A stretch of DNA of 64,000 bases from Sulfurimonas sp. (GTDB lineage Bacteria > Campylobacterota > Campylobacteria > Campylobacterales > Sulfurimonadaceae): positions 1 to 64,000 of the forward strand of contig NZ_JAQTLH010000009.1 of NCBI RefSeq assembly GCF_028714975.1, written 5' to 3'. The position numbers were made by a program, and so were the translations under genes. The notes beneath the pieces were generated by a model. That model saw only the letters and a list, made by a program, of their open reading frames with translations, was not told the origin of the DNA and ran no database searches. Shown piece after piece: positions 43,280 to 50,692 of the stretch (position 1 is its first letter; each line of letters starts with the position of its first letter).

Positions 43280-44401
43280 TTGTCTAGTTTGACACTTATT
43301 TTACTTGCAGCGGGCAGTTCAACGCGTTTTGGGCTAGATGTTAAAAAACAATGGCTCAGAGTTGGAGATCAACCTTTGTGGCAGTTTGTAGCTGAAAAAT
43401 TTGAAAAAACTAAACACTTCGATAAAATTATCATAACCTCATCGTCCGATGACATTGAATTTATGAAAAATTACGCTGATTTTACTTTCATTGAGGGCGG
43501 TTCAACCAGACAAGAATCTCTAAAAAACTCTCTTTGCGAAGTAGATACGGAGTTTGTCCTTGTAAGTGATATTGCCCGTTCATGCATAAGTGAAGAGTTT
43601 TTAAACGAAATTATCTCTCATATAGGCAAAAGTGATTGTATCGTTCCATATCTCAAAGTTAATGATACTATCGTTTATGATGATGTAACAATTGATAGAG
43701 ATAAAGTAAAGATGATTCAAACACCTCAGCTCTCACGCACGGCAGCTCTTAAGAGTGCGCTTTTACAAAAAGAGGAGTTTACGGATGAGAGCAGCGCAAT
43801 AGTTGCAAACGGAGGCAAAAGAGAGTTTATTTTGGGCGAGAGCAGCGCTCATAAAATAACCCGTATAGACGACCTAAAAGAAGTACCGTGTCTAATTCCG
43901 CCCTCAAATGACACACTTAGCGGAACAGGTTTTGATGTACATGCTTTTGACGATAAAGGTGAGATGTATCTCGGCGGCGTAAAGATAGAGTCTGCTTACG
44001 GCTTTAAGGCGCATAGCGACGGGGATGTAGCCATTCATGCACTTATCGACGCACTTCTTGGAGCTGCAGGAATGGGAGATATCGGTATGATGTTTCCAGA
44101 CAGCAACGATATGTACAAAGGTATAGATTCTAAAGAGCTGCTAAAGAGAGTCGTCACTAAACTTCGTCACTTTGGCTTTGTTATAGTAAATGTAGATTTA
44201 ACCATAGCGGCAGAAAAACCAAGAATCGGCAACTATAAACTACCGATGAGAAAAACTCTCAGCGCTATCTTAAACATAGAGAGCCAAAGAGTAAATATAA
44301 AAGCTACAACAACTGAAAAACTAGGCTTTATAGGCAGAGGTGAGGGTGTCGGAGTAATTGCGAACGCAAATTTAAAATATTTTGATTGGATGAGAAGTTG
44401 A
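43280..44401 (+). CDS. ispDF: Bifunctional IspD/IspF (MEP pathway)
   Basis: 373 residues with a TTG start after AGGAG. Residues 1-210 are the IspD cytidylyltransferase (LLAAGSSTRFG at 8-18; VSDIARSC). Residues about 215-373 are IspF 2C-methyl-erythritol-2,4-cyclodiphosphate synthase: GTGFDVHAF with the zinc-binding D and H, HSDGDVAIHALIDALLGA, and FPDSNDMYKG. The fusion is usual in Campylobacterota and some alphaproteobacteria. It heads an operon; its TGA overlaps the start of the orphan regulator. Confidence 0.96.
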   Translation: MSSLTLILLAAGSSTRFGLDVKKQWLRVGDQPLWQFVAEKFEKTKHFDKIIITSSSDDIEFMKNYADFTFIEGGSTRQESLKNSLCEVDTEFVLVSDIARSCISEEFLNEIISHIGKSDCIVPYLKVNDTIVYDDVTIDRDKVKMIQTPQLSRTAALKSALLQKEEFTDESSAIVANGGKREFILGESSAHKITRIDDLKEVPCLIPPSNDTLSGTGFDVHAFDDKGEMYLGGVKIESAYGFKAHSDGDVAIHALIDALLGAAGMGDIGMMFPDSNDMYKGIDSKELLKRVVTKLRHFGFVIVNVDLTIAAEKPRIGNYKLPMRKTLSAILNIESQRVNIKATTTEKLGFIGRGEGVGVIANANLKYFDWMRS

Positions 44402-45285
44402 GAATATTAATTATAGAAAACGAAGTTTATTTGGCGCAAAGTATTGCTACAAAACTAAGTGAGTTAGGTCATATCTGCGAAATGTGTACATCAACGAGAG
44501 ATGCTATAAAGAGCAATATTTATGATGTTGTTCTGCTCTCAACCAACATAAACGGACAAGATTTCAGTCCGATTATAGAAACATTTAAAAAATCGATTAT
44601 TATTTTAATGGTTTCATACATTAGTAACGATACGGTTTCTAAACCTCTTTCGGCAGGTGCAAAAGATTATATTTTAAAACCGTTTATGATTGAAGAGCTG
44701 ATTAGAAAAATAAATCACTATCAAGATTATGAAAAATTAAAAAAGAGAAATGAAGCATACGACAAGTATCTAACGCACACCTTCTCATCTCTTGTGGGCG
44801 AACACAACTTTGAGGGTTTGGAGTTTCCTCTCTTTATCTCATCTCCATATCAAAAACATGCAGACTCTTTTGCGTTTGAATATGCAAAAAAGAAAAATTT
44901 GCCGCTACATTTTATAACGCTTAGCGATATGAAAGCGATAAGCGAGATAGAATCGATTACGGAAAATTCGCTTATCTATATCATAGATCTTCAGATTCTT
45001 AAAAAAAGCGAGAGAAAAGCTTTATACGCCCTGCTTGAAAATAAAAAAGCAATTATTTGCAGTACGGACAAAATAGAAGACGACGAATATGAGGTCATAG
45101 AGATTAAGAGCGAAAGCAATATCTTTGATCAAGGCGAAATTCTTCCTATAGAAGATTATGTAAAATATATAGTTTTAAACTATCAACACAAATTTCCTGA
45201 TACCGAATTATCAAAAAAACTCGGAATAAGCCGTAAAAGTTTATGGGAAAAACGAAAGAAGTATGACATTGTTAAGAAAAAATAA
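44398..45285 (+). CDS. Atypical orphan response regulator (HP1021-like), receiver lacks Asp
   Basis: A TTG at 44398 overlaps the ispDF stop (TTGA); another TTG at 44386 would add four residues. About 295 residues. The receiver keeps the acidic pocket IENE and the Lys in YILKPF, but the phospho-acceptor position reads VVLLSTNI, with Ser in place of Asp. A non-receiver middle part and a C-terminal Fis-like HTH (TELSKKLGISRKSLWEKR) follow. Length, the Ser substitution and the position right after ispDF match H. pylori HP1021 and C. jejuni Cj1608, reported to act on oriC and redox or metabolic genes. Likely not controlled by phosphorylation. Confidence 0.88.
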   Translation: MRILIIENEVYLAQSIATKLSELGHICEMCTSTRDAIKSNIYDVVLLSTNINGQDFSPIIETFKKSIIILMVSYISNDTVSKPLSAGAKDYILKPFMIEELIRKINHYQDYEKLKKRNEAYDKYLTHTFSSLVGEHNFEGLEFPLFISSPYQKHADSFAFEYAKKKNLPLHFITLSDMKAISEIESITENSLIYIIDLQILKKSERKALYALLENKKAIICSTDKIEDDEYEVIEIKSESNIFDQGEILPIEDYVKYIVLNYQHKFPDTELSKKLGISRKSLWEKRKKYDIVKKK

Positions 45286-46453
45286 AACTCTCTTAATAGA
45301 CAAAGAGGCGGCATCTGCACTAGAACTTTTAAAAGACGGCTTGCTCTCTCCCGTTAAATCGTTAATGAATGAAGAACAGAGCAAAAGTGTCCTAAAAACA
45401 GGACTGATTGACGGAAAATCTTTTCCTTTTCCTTTCATCTTGGCACCTTCGGGAAAAAGAAATTTAGAAGTATTGGGCTCGCTAAAACAAGGCGAAGAGA
45501 TTACGATTCTTTTTGAGGAAGAGCCTTTTGCAACTTTAAGCGTTGATGAAGTTTTTCATATAGATCCAAATCAGAGAATAAGACAGATTTACGGAACGGA
45601 CGATATCTCTCACCCAGGCGTTATGGCAACACTAAAGAGAATCGGCTCTTTAGCGGTAAGCGGTGAATACACGCTCTTAAATAAATCAAGCAATATAAAT
45701 AAACAGATAATATCAGACGCAAAAAATCTTATTGACGCAAAACATACGACTGCGCTTGTAATGGGAGCAAATCCTCTGCATCGCGCTCATGAAAAACTGA
45801 TTCGCCAAACGCTTGAAAATACGGATCTGCTTGTTATCTTTTTGCTAAAACCGTATACGGAATCAAATCTATCATACGAGATAAGAAAAAAAGCGCTTGA
45901 TTTTTTCATAAACAATTTTTTAACAAAAAATCATGTAGTTATCGTACCGCTTGAAAACAGCTATCTTTTTGCCGGATACAATGAGATAATCATTGACGCC
46001 GTCGTTGCAAAAAACTACGGTTGCGATAAACTTACCATCGGTCGAAACCATGCAGGTTTAGGTATGTTTTACGACTGTAATTCAAACAAATCCATCATTG
46101 ATAAAGTAGTCGGAATAGATATAGAGATTGCCGTTGCAAGCGAATATGTTTATTGCGATAAATGTACGACGCTTGTTAGTAAAAATACCTGTCCTCACGG
46201 GCAGCATCATCAAATATCTTATCATTCAAACTCTATTTTAGAGCTTTTGGAACTTGGTATTTTACCGCCTACGATACTTATGAGAAAAGAGATTTCAGCG
46301 GTTATTTTATCAAAACTGCATCCTAACAGATTTAAAAATCTTGAAAGACTCTACTATGACATCCTACCGATTGAGGGGCTTTTAGAAGAGCATACGGAGA
46401 ATGATTTTTACTTAGAGTTGATGAAACTTTATCAAACAACATCACTGACATAG
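45263..46453 (+). CDS. sat: Sulfate adenylyltransferase (ATP sulfurylase)
   Basis: 396 residues, ATP + sulfate = APS + PPi, or the reverse in sulfur oxidisers. Motifs: GANPLHRAHEKLIRQTL (equivalent to the NP-x-H-R-A-H-E motif) and TIGRNHAGLG (equivalent to GRDHAG). A late CDKC...CPHGQHH segment looks like a small metal site, as seen in several bacterial Sat proteins. It overlaps the HP1021-like gene by 23 bases, so expression is tied to the ispDF operon. No aprAB or cysH is present in the window, leaving its metabolic direction open. Confidence 0.92.
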   Translation: MTLLRKNKTLLIDKEAASALELLKDGLLSPVKSLMNEEQSKSVLKTGLIDGKSFPFPFILAPSGKRNLEVLGSLKQGEEITILFEEEPFATLSVDEVFHIDPNQRIRQIYGTDDISHPGVMATLKRIGSLAVSGEYTLLNKSSNINKQIISDAKNLIDAKHTTALVMGANPLHRAHEKLIRQTLENTDLLVIFLLKPYTESNLSYEIRKKALDFFINNFLTKNHVVIVPLENSYLFAGYNEIIIDAVVAKNYGCDKLTIGRNHAGLGMFYDCNSNKSIIDKVVGIDIEIAVASEYVYCDKCTTLVSKNTCPHGQHHQISYHSNSILELLELGILPPTILMRKEISAVILSKLHPNRFKNLERLYYDILPIEGLLEEHTENDFYLELMKLYQTTSLT

Positions 46454-46460
46454 GAAAGAA

Positions 46461-46970
46461 ATGAACTGGTTTTTTATAACGCTTGGATATAGCGGACTAT
46501 CTCCAAAAGCTCCCGGAACTGTCGGAACTCTTGTTTCGCTTCCTCTTGGAATGTTGATACTTATCTATTTTGATGCACAAACTCTATTTTTAGCGACACT
46601 TCTGATATCAATAATAGCCATCCGCGAGATAAACAAATATGAAGCCTCAAGCGGTATACATGATGATAAACGAATAGTTATAGATGAGCTATCGGGAATG
46701 TGGTTTGCGTTAAGCGTTGCACCTGCGATAAGCGTAAGTTTAAGCGAAGTTACAGATTTTCAAAACGGTTTTTTAGTTCAAAGCTTACTCTCTTTTGCGC
46801 TTTTTAGATACTTTGACATAAAAAAACCCTCAATTATCGGCAGACTTGACCGTGAAGCCAAAGGCGGAGTCGGTGTTGTGGCAGATGACATCGTTGCCGG
46901 TTTTGCAGCGGGAATTTTAAGCGCTCTTATTTGGCAGGGATACTTACAGTTTCATAGTATTATTGCGTAA
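46461..46970 (+). CDS. pgpA: Phosphatidylglycerophosphatase A
   Basis: 169 residues with four hydrophobic segments. GYSGLSPKAPGTVGTLVSLP at the N-terminus and DELSGMW, FRYFDIKKPSIIGRLDR and GGVGVVADDIVAG are typical PgpA motifs, with the acidic residues needed for dephosphorylation of phosphatidylglycerophosphate. Starts 7 bases after sat with GGAAAG as ribosome site; it ends the operon. Length fits PgpA. Confidence 0.93.
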   Translation: MNWFFITLGYSGLSPKAPGTVGTLVSLPLGMLILIYFDAQTLFLATLLISIIAIREINKYEASSGIHDDKRIVIDELSGMWFALSVAPAISVSLSEVTDFQNGFLVQSLLSFALFRYFDIKKPSIIGRLDREAKGGVGVVADDIVAGFAAGILSALIWQGYLQFHSIIA

Positions 46971-47044
46971 CACTATATTGACAAGCAGAAAATCAAATTA
47001 AAAATTACACACTAAAATTTAAATTTCTGTGTTATAATTTTACT

Positions 47045-47185
47045 AGTTGGGACAAATAGAGAGCGGTGAACTCTCTATAAGCTTTTTAATATAATCGTTC
47101 TGCCAAAAGCAGAACAATCATAACAATTACGAGTGCTAGACGCATTGTTATATCCTTAAAAAAAGGCTGACCCTGTCCCACCTTC
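47045..47185 (+). ncRNA. Candidate Sib-like antisense RNA
   Basis: A transcript from the plus-strand TATAAT at 47033 would start near 47045, run through the 5' hairpin ATAGAGAG/CTCTCTAT, and be fully complementary to the coding part and ribosome site of the small ORF on the minus strand. The 3' end is guessed from the TGGGACA/TGTCCCA pairing; no T-run terminator is evident. The arrangement (antisense RNA over a tiny hydrophobic peptide gene) is that of Sib RNAs of E. coli. Confidence 0.45.
47086..47145 (-). CDS. 19-residue hydrophobic peptide, candidate Ibs-like toxin
   Basis: ATG at 47145 encodes MRLALVIVMIVLLLAERLY and ends with TAA. AAGGA lies 7 bases before the ATG. The peptide is one membrane-spanning helix with an N-terminal Arg and terminal Tyr, and strongly resembles the Ibs toxins of E. 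coli (19 residues, M-x-x-L/VIIL..VLLLI....Y pattern as remembered). The mRNA start codon sits in the stem ATAACAAT/ATTGTTAT, so translation may be repressed by structure as well as by the antisense RNA. Too short for standard gene callers. Toxicity is not shown. Confidence 0.6.
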   Translation of the reverse strand: MRLALVIVMIVLLLAERLY

Positions 47186-47354
47186 TCCTTCACAATACAA
47201 TCAAACTAATCGTAACCGCCAACTAGAACTAAAATTATAACTGAAATTATCAATCTTTTTAAATCCTTAAGAAAGAACTTCTGAGTGAATTAAAAGAGTA
47301 ATGCAGCTTCAAGGCGTGTGTGAGGAAGGATACTGTAGTATATGACGAACGCAA

Positions 47355-47380
47355 CAACGCAGAAAATGCGTTGCTATTTT
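47355..47380 (+). terminator. Hairpin with T-rich tail in the intergenic region
   Basis: CAACGCA (47355-47361), loop GAAAA, TGCGTTG (47367-47373), then CTATTTTAATT. Near-identical to the hairpin at 40456-40478. It may end a short plus-strand transcript from around 47290 or act bidirectionally with the following minus-strand gene. Confidence 0.5.
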
Positions 47381-47405
47381 AATTCTAGTTACTTACGCAG
47401 AAGAA

Positions 47406-47903
47406 TTAAATAAAGAGAGGGTCTTCTGATGGCTCTATCTCTTCAAAATCCTCTATAATCTGCTCAAACATCTTCATAGTTTTTTTAGCTTTGTCGGTAT
47501 AATCATCAAAGATTGATTTAGAGTCGGGAAATGCTTCACCTAGTTCTTGATAGATTAAAATGCGACCGTTTATATGTTTGTTAATTTCACAAAAAGCCTC
47601 TTTTAAATACTCTTTTTTTGTTGTATGTCTAAAAAGAGCCTTAATCATATTTGCTCTCTCTTTTATAGGCAGAGATTCACCGATTTCCTCAGCAATTCTC
47701 TTTATATCAAGTCTTGAGAGATAAACTCCGCTGATTGCCGGTGCTAAAAGCTTACTTTTAAGTGCATCCACAAACTGAGGAGCAGGTTCTTCATCCTCTT
47801 TATCTCCGCTCTCAGGGTTGCTGCAATCATTGGTTGAACAATTATTATCTTTTACAAACTTATCAAACTCTGCTCTTAAATCACTTAAATCATGTTGGTT
47901 CAT
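47406..47903 (-). CDS. Hypothetical protein linked to molybdoenzyme accessory genes
   Basis: 165 residues, soluble. The first 45 residues are polar with two Cys (NNCSTNDCSNPESGDKEDEE), the rest is helical with LAPAISGVYLSRLDIKRIAEE and a very acidic end EDFEEIEPSEDPLF. No known family is recognised. It is the last gene of a minus-strand series (TorD-like chaperone, ferredoxin, AroE-like protein) and has its own leader containing element E. A role in maturation or transport of a molybdenum enzyme is only a guess from its neighbours. Confidence 0.7.
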   Translation of the reverse strand: MNQHDLSDLRAEFDKFVKDNNCSTNDCSNPESGDKEDEEPAPQFVDALKSKLLAPAISGVYLSRLDIKRIAEEIGESLPIKERANMIKALFRHTTKKEYLKEAFCEINKHINGRILIYQELGEAFPDSKSIFDDYTDKAKKTMKMFEQIIEDFEEIEPSEDPLFI

Positions 47904-47928
47904 ACTATTATTCCTTAATTTTATTTCA

Positions 47929-48030
47929 TAAAATGAAGGAAACCCCTCATTAATTACTACGGTATCGGAAGTAATTCCGCTACCTACGCTAAGACCGCTA
48001 TGGTCACTAAAGCTAAGCTCTATCGAGCTA
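47929..48030 (-). repeat. Intergenic hairpin element, copy E
   Basis: Reading the minus strand: hairpin 1 AGCTC-GATA-GAGCT (48029 to 48016), AGCTTTAGTG (48014 to 48005), mini-hairpin ACC-ATAGC-GGT (48004 to 47994), TTAGCGTAG (47992 to 47984), hairpin 3 GGTAGCGGAA/TTCCGATACC (47984 to 47961, loop TTAC), hairpin 4 ATGAGGG/CCTTCAT (47950 to 47933), then ATTAAGGAATAA as ribosome site of the next gene. Compared with copies B and C, three stems differ on both sides and still pair. Confidence 0.72.
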
Positions 48031-48037
48031 GAACTTC

Positions 48038-48835
48038 TTAAAACCTCATATCGCTTTTATCATATTCTAAATGTTTTTTCTCTTTTAAATACTCAAACAT
48101 TACGCTGCTTAACTCATCTAACATATCATCAAAGCCTATATAAGCCGCTCCGAGTTCATGCGCTCTTACTTTAAGCGGCGAAAACTCTTTTTTACTCTTC
48201 ATATCCAAATTTATACCGCTAAGTTTTTTTATCATACTTAAAATATCCAAATCGGAGAAATCGACAATTGCATCATACGCAGAAAAATCCACATCCATAC
48301 CCTCGGCTATGCGGTTGATATCTGCATTATCTATTTTCATATCAATAGTAAATTTCATCAATCTCTCTAAATCATTATAAAAATAGCTTATCTCAAAACC
48401 CTCTGCCAAGAAGCAAAATGCTTTGGCATAATCGCCAGTTCCGATAAGAGCTACTTTTTTTACGCCTCTGTTTTTTAAAAACTTTATCATAGCAAGTGGC
48501 GTAACTACATCGCCTATTAACTTTTGTCCGTCTCTTAAAACTATATCGCACATACCAGAAATTTTAACCGCATCCGATGAATCATCTAAAATCTCTACTA
48601 CATTTTTTACATATTCACCCGAGATTAGTGCACCGTTAACGTGCGATTTTTTCATATTTACAGCGGTAAAATAAAAATCATCTTCTCGTATGTTCATAGG
48701 AATCATCATTGCGTCTTTATTGTTTGCCTTAAAGAGCTTATTAAGCGTTGCAGAGACACTGCTCTGCCCTGCACTCTCGCCTATAAAACCGTAAAGCTTT
48801 GTGTGATGAGATATCTCATTGCCGTTGTTCATCAT
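48038..48835 (-). CDS. Shikimate dehydrogenase (AroE)-like protein, probably not housekeeping
   Basis: 265 residues. The N-terminus YGFIGESAGQSSVSATLNKLF and IPMNIREDDFYFTAVNMKKS follow the outline of the AroE substrate domain (GxIGxP-x-x-HS...N), and KKVALIGTGDYAKAF is a Rossmann-type turn where AroE has GAGGA. Key AroE residues (the catalytic Lys and Asp of NVTxPxK) are not clearly kept, so enzyme activity as shikimate dehydrogenase is doubtful. It overlaps the ferredoxin gene by 4 bases, which binds it to the molybdoenzyme accessory group. Confidence 0.6.
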   Translation of the reverse strand: MMNNGNEISHHTKLYGFIGESAGQSSVSATLNKLFKANNKDAMMIPMNIREDDFYFTAVNMKKSHVNGALISGEYVKNVVEILDDSSDAVKISGMCDIVLRDGQKLIGDVVTPLAMIKFLKNRGVKKVALIGTGDYAKAFCFLAEGFEISYFYNDLERLMKFTIDMKIDNADINRIAEGMDVDFSAYDAIVDFSDLDILSMIKKLSGINLDMKSKKEFSPLKVRAHELGAAYIGFDDMLDELSSVMFEYLKEKKHLEYDKSDMRF

Positions 48836-49938
48836 ACGCTACTATCCCCTTTTATACCCCAAAGTTCTTTGGCTTCTTCATCTTCCGCCTTACATCTGTA
48901 GCAGAGTCTATCGTTAGAGTTTGAGCTAAAAATCACGCTGCACTCGTCACATCTTCTTACGCTAAATTTTATCAAATTATGAACCTCCGGCTCAAAAAAC
49001 TCTTTTAAATTATACGACGGCGATAGCGTAATCGCATCGCTCTCGCAAACATCGTGACAAGTATTGCACTTTATACATAAAAACGGGTCAAAATCTATTT
49101 TAGAGTTTTTTATATCCGAAGTAAGTGCACCGCTAGGGCAAACTCTATAACACATCTGACAGGCGGTGCATTTATCGCCATCAAGCAGTTTCATAGAAGT
49201 AAATGTCATCTCATCTGCTTCTACTATATGAAACTGTGAGGGCTTTTTCGTTCGTCTAATAGCCGTAAAGAAGAGTTTTCTTCTATCAGTTATGCGTTTT
49301 TGTTTTAAGAGTGCGATATCACTATTTTGCAGAGTATGTTCAACCAACTCGTCTGTCGCTTTTTGAACCTCTTTTTCAAACTGTAATTTAGTTTTAACGA
49401 CATTTGCTAGGTTAACTTTACTAAAGAACTCTCTTCTGCTGCTCTCTTTAATCTCTTTAGGCTCTTCATACTTTACATTCTCAAGCTTTATGATTGAATC
49501 GCTCATCATAGCTTTTAACATATAAGAAGCTTCTTCATAGTTTCTCTCTATTTGAGGCTTGCATTTATGCGCAATACTACACTCGTCGCAATGTCCCATA
49601 TCAAAAACCGTCTCTTTTTTAAGAAGAGCGATTGAGATAATGTTTTCAATATTTAAAGCAGCGATACAAGGTACATTTTTTCTACATGAGATAAGATTCT
49701 CACTCTCTTGCATAAAGTTAAAAAAGAAATCCGTCGGATTAAATTCATCCAAAGAGAGTGCTTCGTTTGGACAGAGTGCATCACAGGCACCGCATCCGAC
49801 ACAAATTGAAAAATTGATTGCAGGAAGAGGATTATTTGCTATGACTATTGCTTCGGTCGGGCAGATAACTTCACACTTATTGCACTCGCTCTCTTTTGAG
49901 AGCAGGCGAACACAGCGACTTGCTTTAAGCTGTATCAT
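48832..49938 (-). CDS. Multi-cluster 4Fe-4S ferredoxin-like protein (molybdoenzyme accessory)
   Basis: 368 residues with four cysteine motifs: CNKCEVICP (about 18-26, preceded by CVRLL), CVGCGACDALCP (about 42-53), CTACQMCYRVCP (about 257-268) and CIKCNTCHDVCE (about 287-298), plus a C-terminal CDECS...CYRC pair. The middle portion has further Cys (CDEC, CKPQ). It may carry two pairs of 4Fe-4S clusters in a soluble, cytoplasmic protein. Similar proteins accompany formate dehydrogenase and other molybdoenzyme genes in Campylobacterota. Stop and start with neighbours are adjacent or overlapping. Confidence 0.82.
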   Translation of the reverse strand: MIQLKASRCVRLLSKESECNKCEVICPTEAIVIANNPLPAINFSICVGCGACDALCPNEALSLDEFNPTDFFFNFMQESENLISCRKNVPCIAALNIENIISIALLKKETVFDMGHCDECSIAHKCKPQIERNYEEASYMLKAMMSDSIIKLENVKYEEPKEIKESSRREFFSKVNLANVVKTKLQFEKEVQKATDELVEHTLQNSDIALLKQKRITDRRKLFFTAIRRTKKPSQFHIVEADEMTFTSMKLLDGDKCTACQMCYRVCPSGALTSDIKNSKIDFDPFLCIKCNTCHDVCESDAITLSPSYNLKEFFEPEVHNLIKFSVRRCDECSVIFSSNSNDRLCYRCKAEDEEAKELWGIKGDSSV

Positions 49939-50556
49939 CTACGCACTTAATTCTTTGGTAAGATATTCGTTGTCACTGAGTATAAACTCTAAAGCCATAT
50001 CTGCAACATCGTAATAAAGCGGCGTTCTGGCTTCATATTTTACATTTATAAGATACATCGGAGCCCACTTTAGAAGATGCTTGTTTAAAAACTCTTTTTG
50101 AACTCTTTTAAGCTCCATAACCGCTTCTGCATCATCATCTTCCAACGCTTTTGATTCAGCTTCCGCCAAATGGTGCATAAACTCCAACTCAATGCCGATG
50201 TGATCCGCAGAGACGGTGCGAGCAACCCCGTAATCAACCATAAAATCATATGCGCTATACATATCGGTTACCGGATTTGCTCCGCCTGTTTCAATCTTTT
50301 GATCTTCTCTTGTGTAAAATGTTTCATAAGGAATAAGATGTAAAACGGATAAATTTACAAAATCAGGATTAAAATACTCTTCTAAGAGTTTACTATTACT
50401 CTCTTTGTCAAAAAGCTCCCACTCTTTTAGAGTCGGAAAAAAATCCAAAATATTTTCATCATTTTTTATTAGATTTAGCATATCTTCATCCAACTCTTGA
50501 AGTAAAACACGAGATATGAGTGCGTAAATATTTGATCTTGCTTTTGTATTTTGCAT
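49939..50556 (-). CDS. TorD/DmsD-family molybdoenzyme chaperone
   Basis: 205 residues, all helical. The motif HLIPYETFYTRED (about 77-89) corresponds to the family's Y/F-x-x-x-F region, and the late DHIGIELEFMHHLAEAE (about 119-135) is the conserved DHLxxELEFM motif of TorD-like chaperones. These bind the twin-arginine signal and keep the apoenzyme ready for Mo-cofactor insertion. It starts the minus-strand operon with the ferredoxin gene directly behind. The client enzyme is not in the window. Confidence 0.88.
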   Translation of the reverse strand: MQNTKARSNIYALISRVLLQELDEDMLNLIKNDENILDFFPTLKEWELFDKESNSKLLEEYFNPDFVNLSVLHLIPYETFYTREDQKIETGGANPVTDMYSAYDFMVDYGVARTVSADHIGIELEFMHHLAEAESKALEDDDAEAVMELKRVQKEFLNKHLLKWAPMYLINVKYEARTPLYYDVADMALEFILSDNEYLTKELSA

Positions 50557-50692
50557 AATATTTATTCTTTGTATTAAATTTTTGTATTTATCTCGTGATT
50601 TTATCCAAAAAGTCTGAATATATGATTATTTGATGTAAAACAAAAATGTTAACTGCATTATGTGTTAAAATTCATCAAAAAAAGGATATCCC

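Larger units (their letters stand above)
47031..47241. repeat. Inverted-repeat element with facing promoters (candidate type I toxin-antitoxin locus)
   Basis: The left end GTTATAATTTTACTAGTTGG (47031-47050) recurs inverted at the right end (47241 to 47219) with three extra bases after TTTTA. Each end carries a TATAAT pointing inward (47033-47038 on plus, 47239-47234 on minus), so the two strands should give overlapping antisense RNAs. Inside are hairpins ATAGAGAG/CTCTCTAT (47056-47078), GTTCTGC/GCAGAAC (47097-47115), and ATAACAAT/ATTGTTAT (47120-47151), and TGGGACA/TGTCCCA (47048-47054 and 47174-47180) could close the whole. A 19-codon ORF lies on the minus strand. The gap 46971-47405 holds nothing else but a terminator. 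Confidence 0.7.

Noticed and set aside
46978-46983. TTGACA as -35 of the TATAAT at 47033
   Set aside because: Spacing is 49 bases, far from the required 16-18, so it is a chance hexamer.
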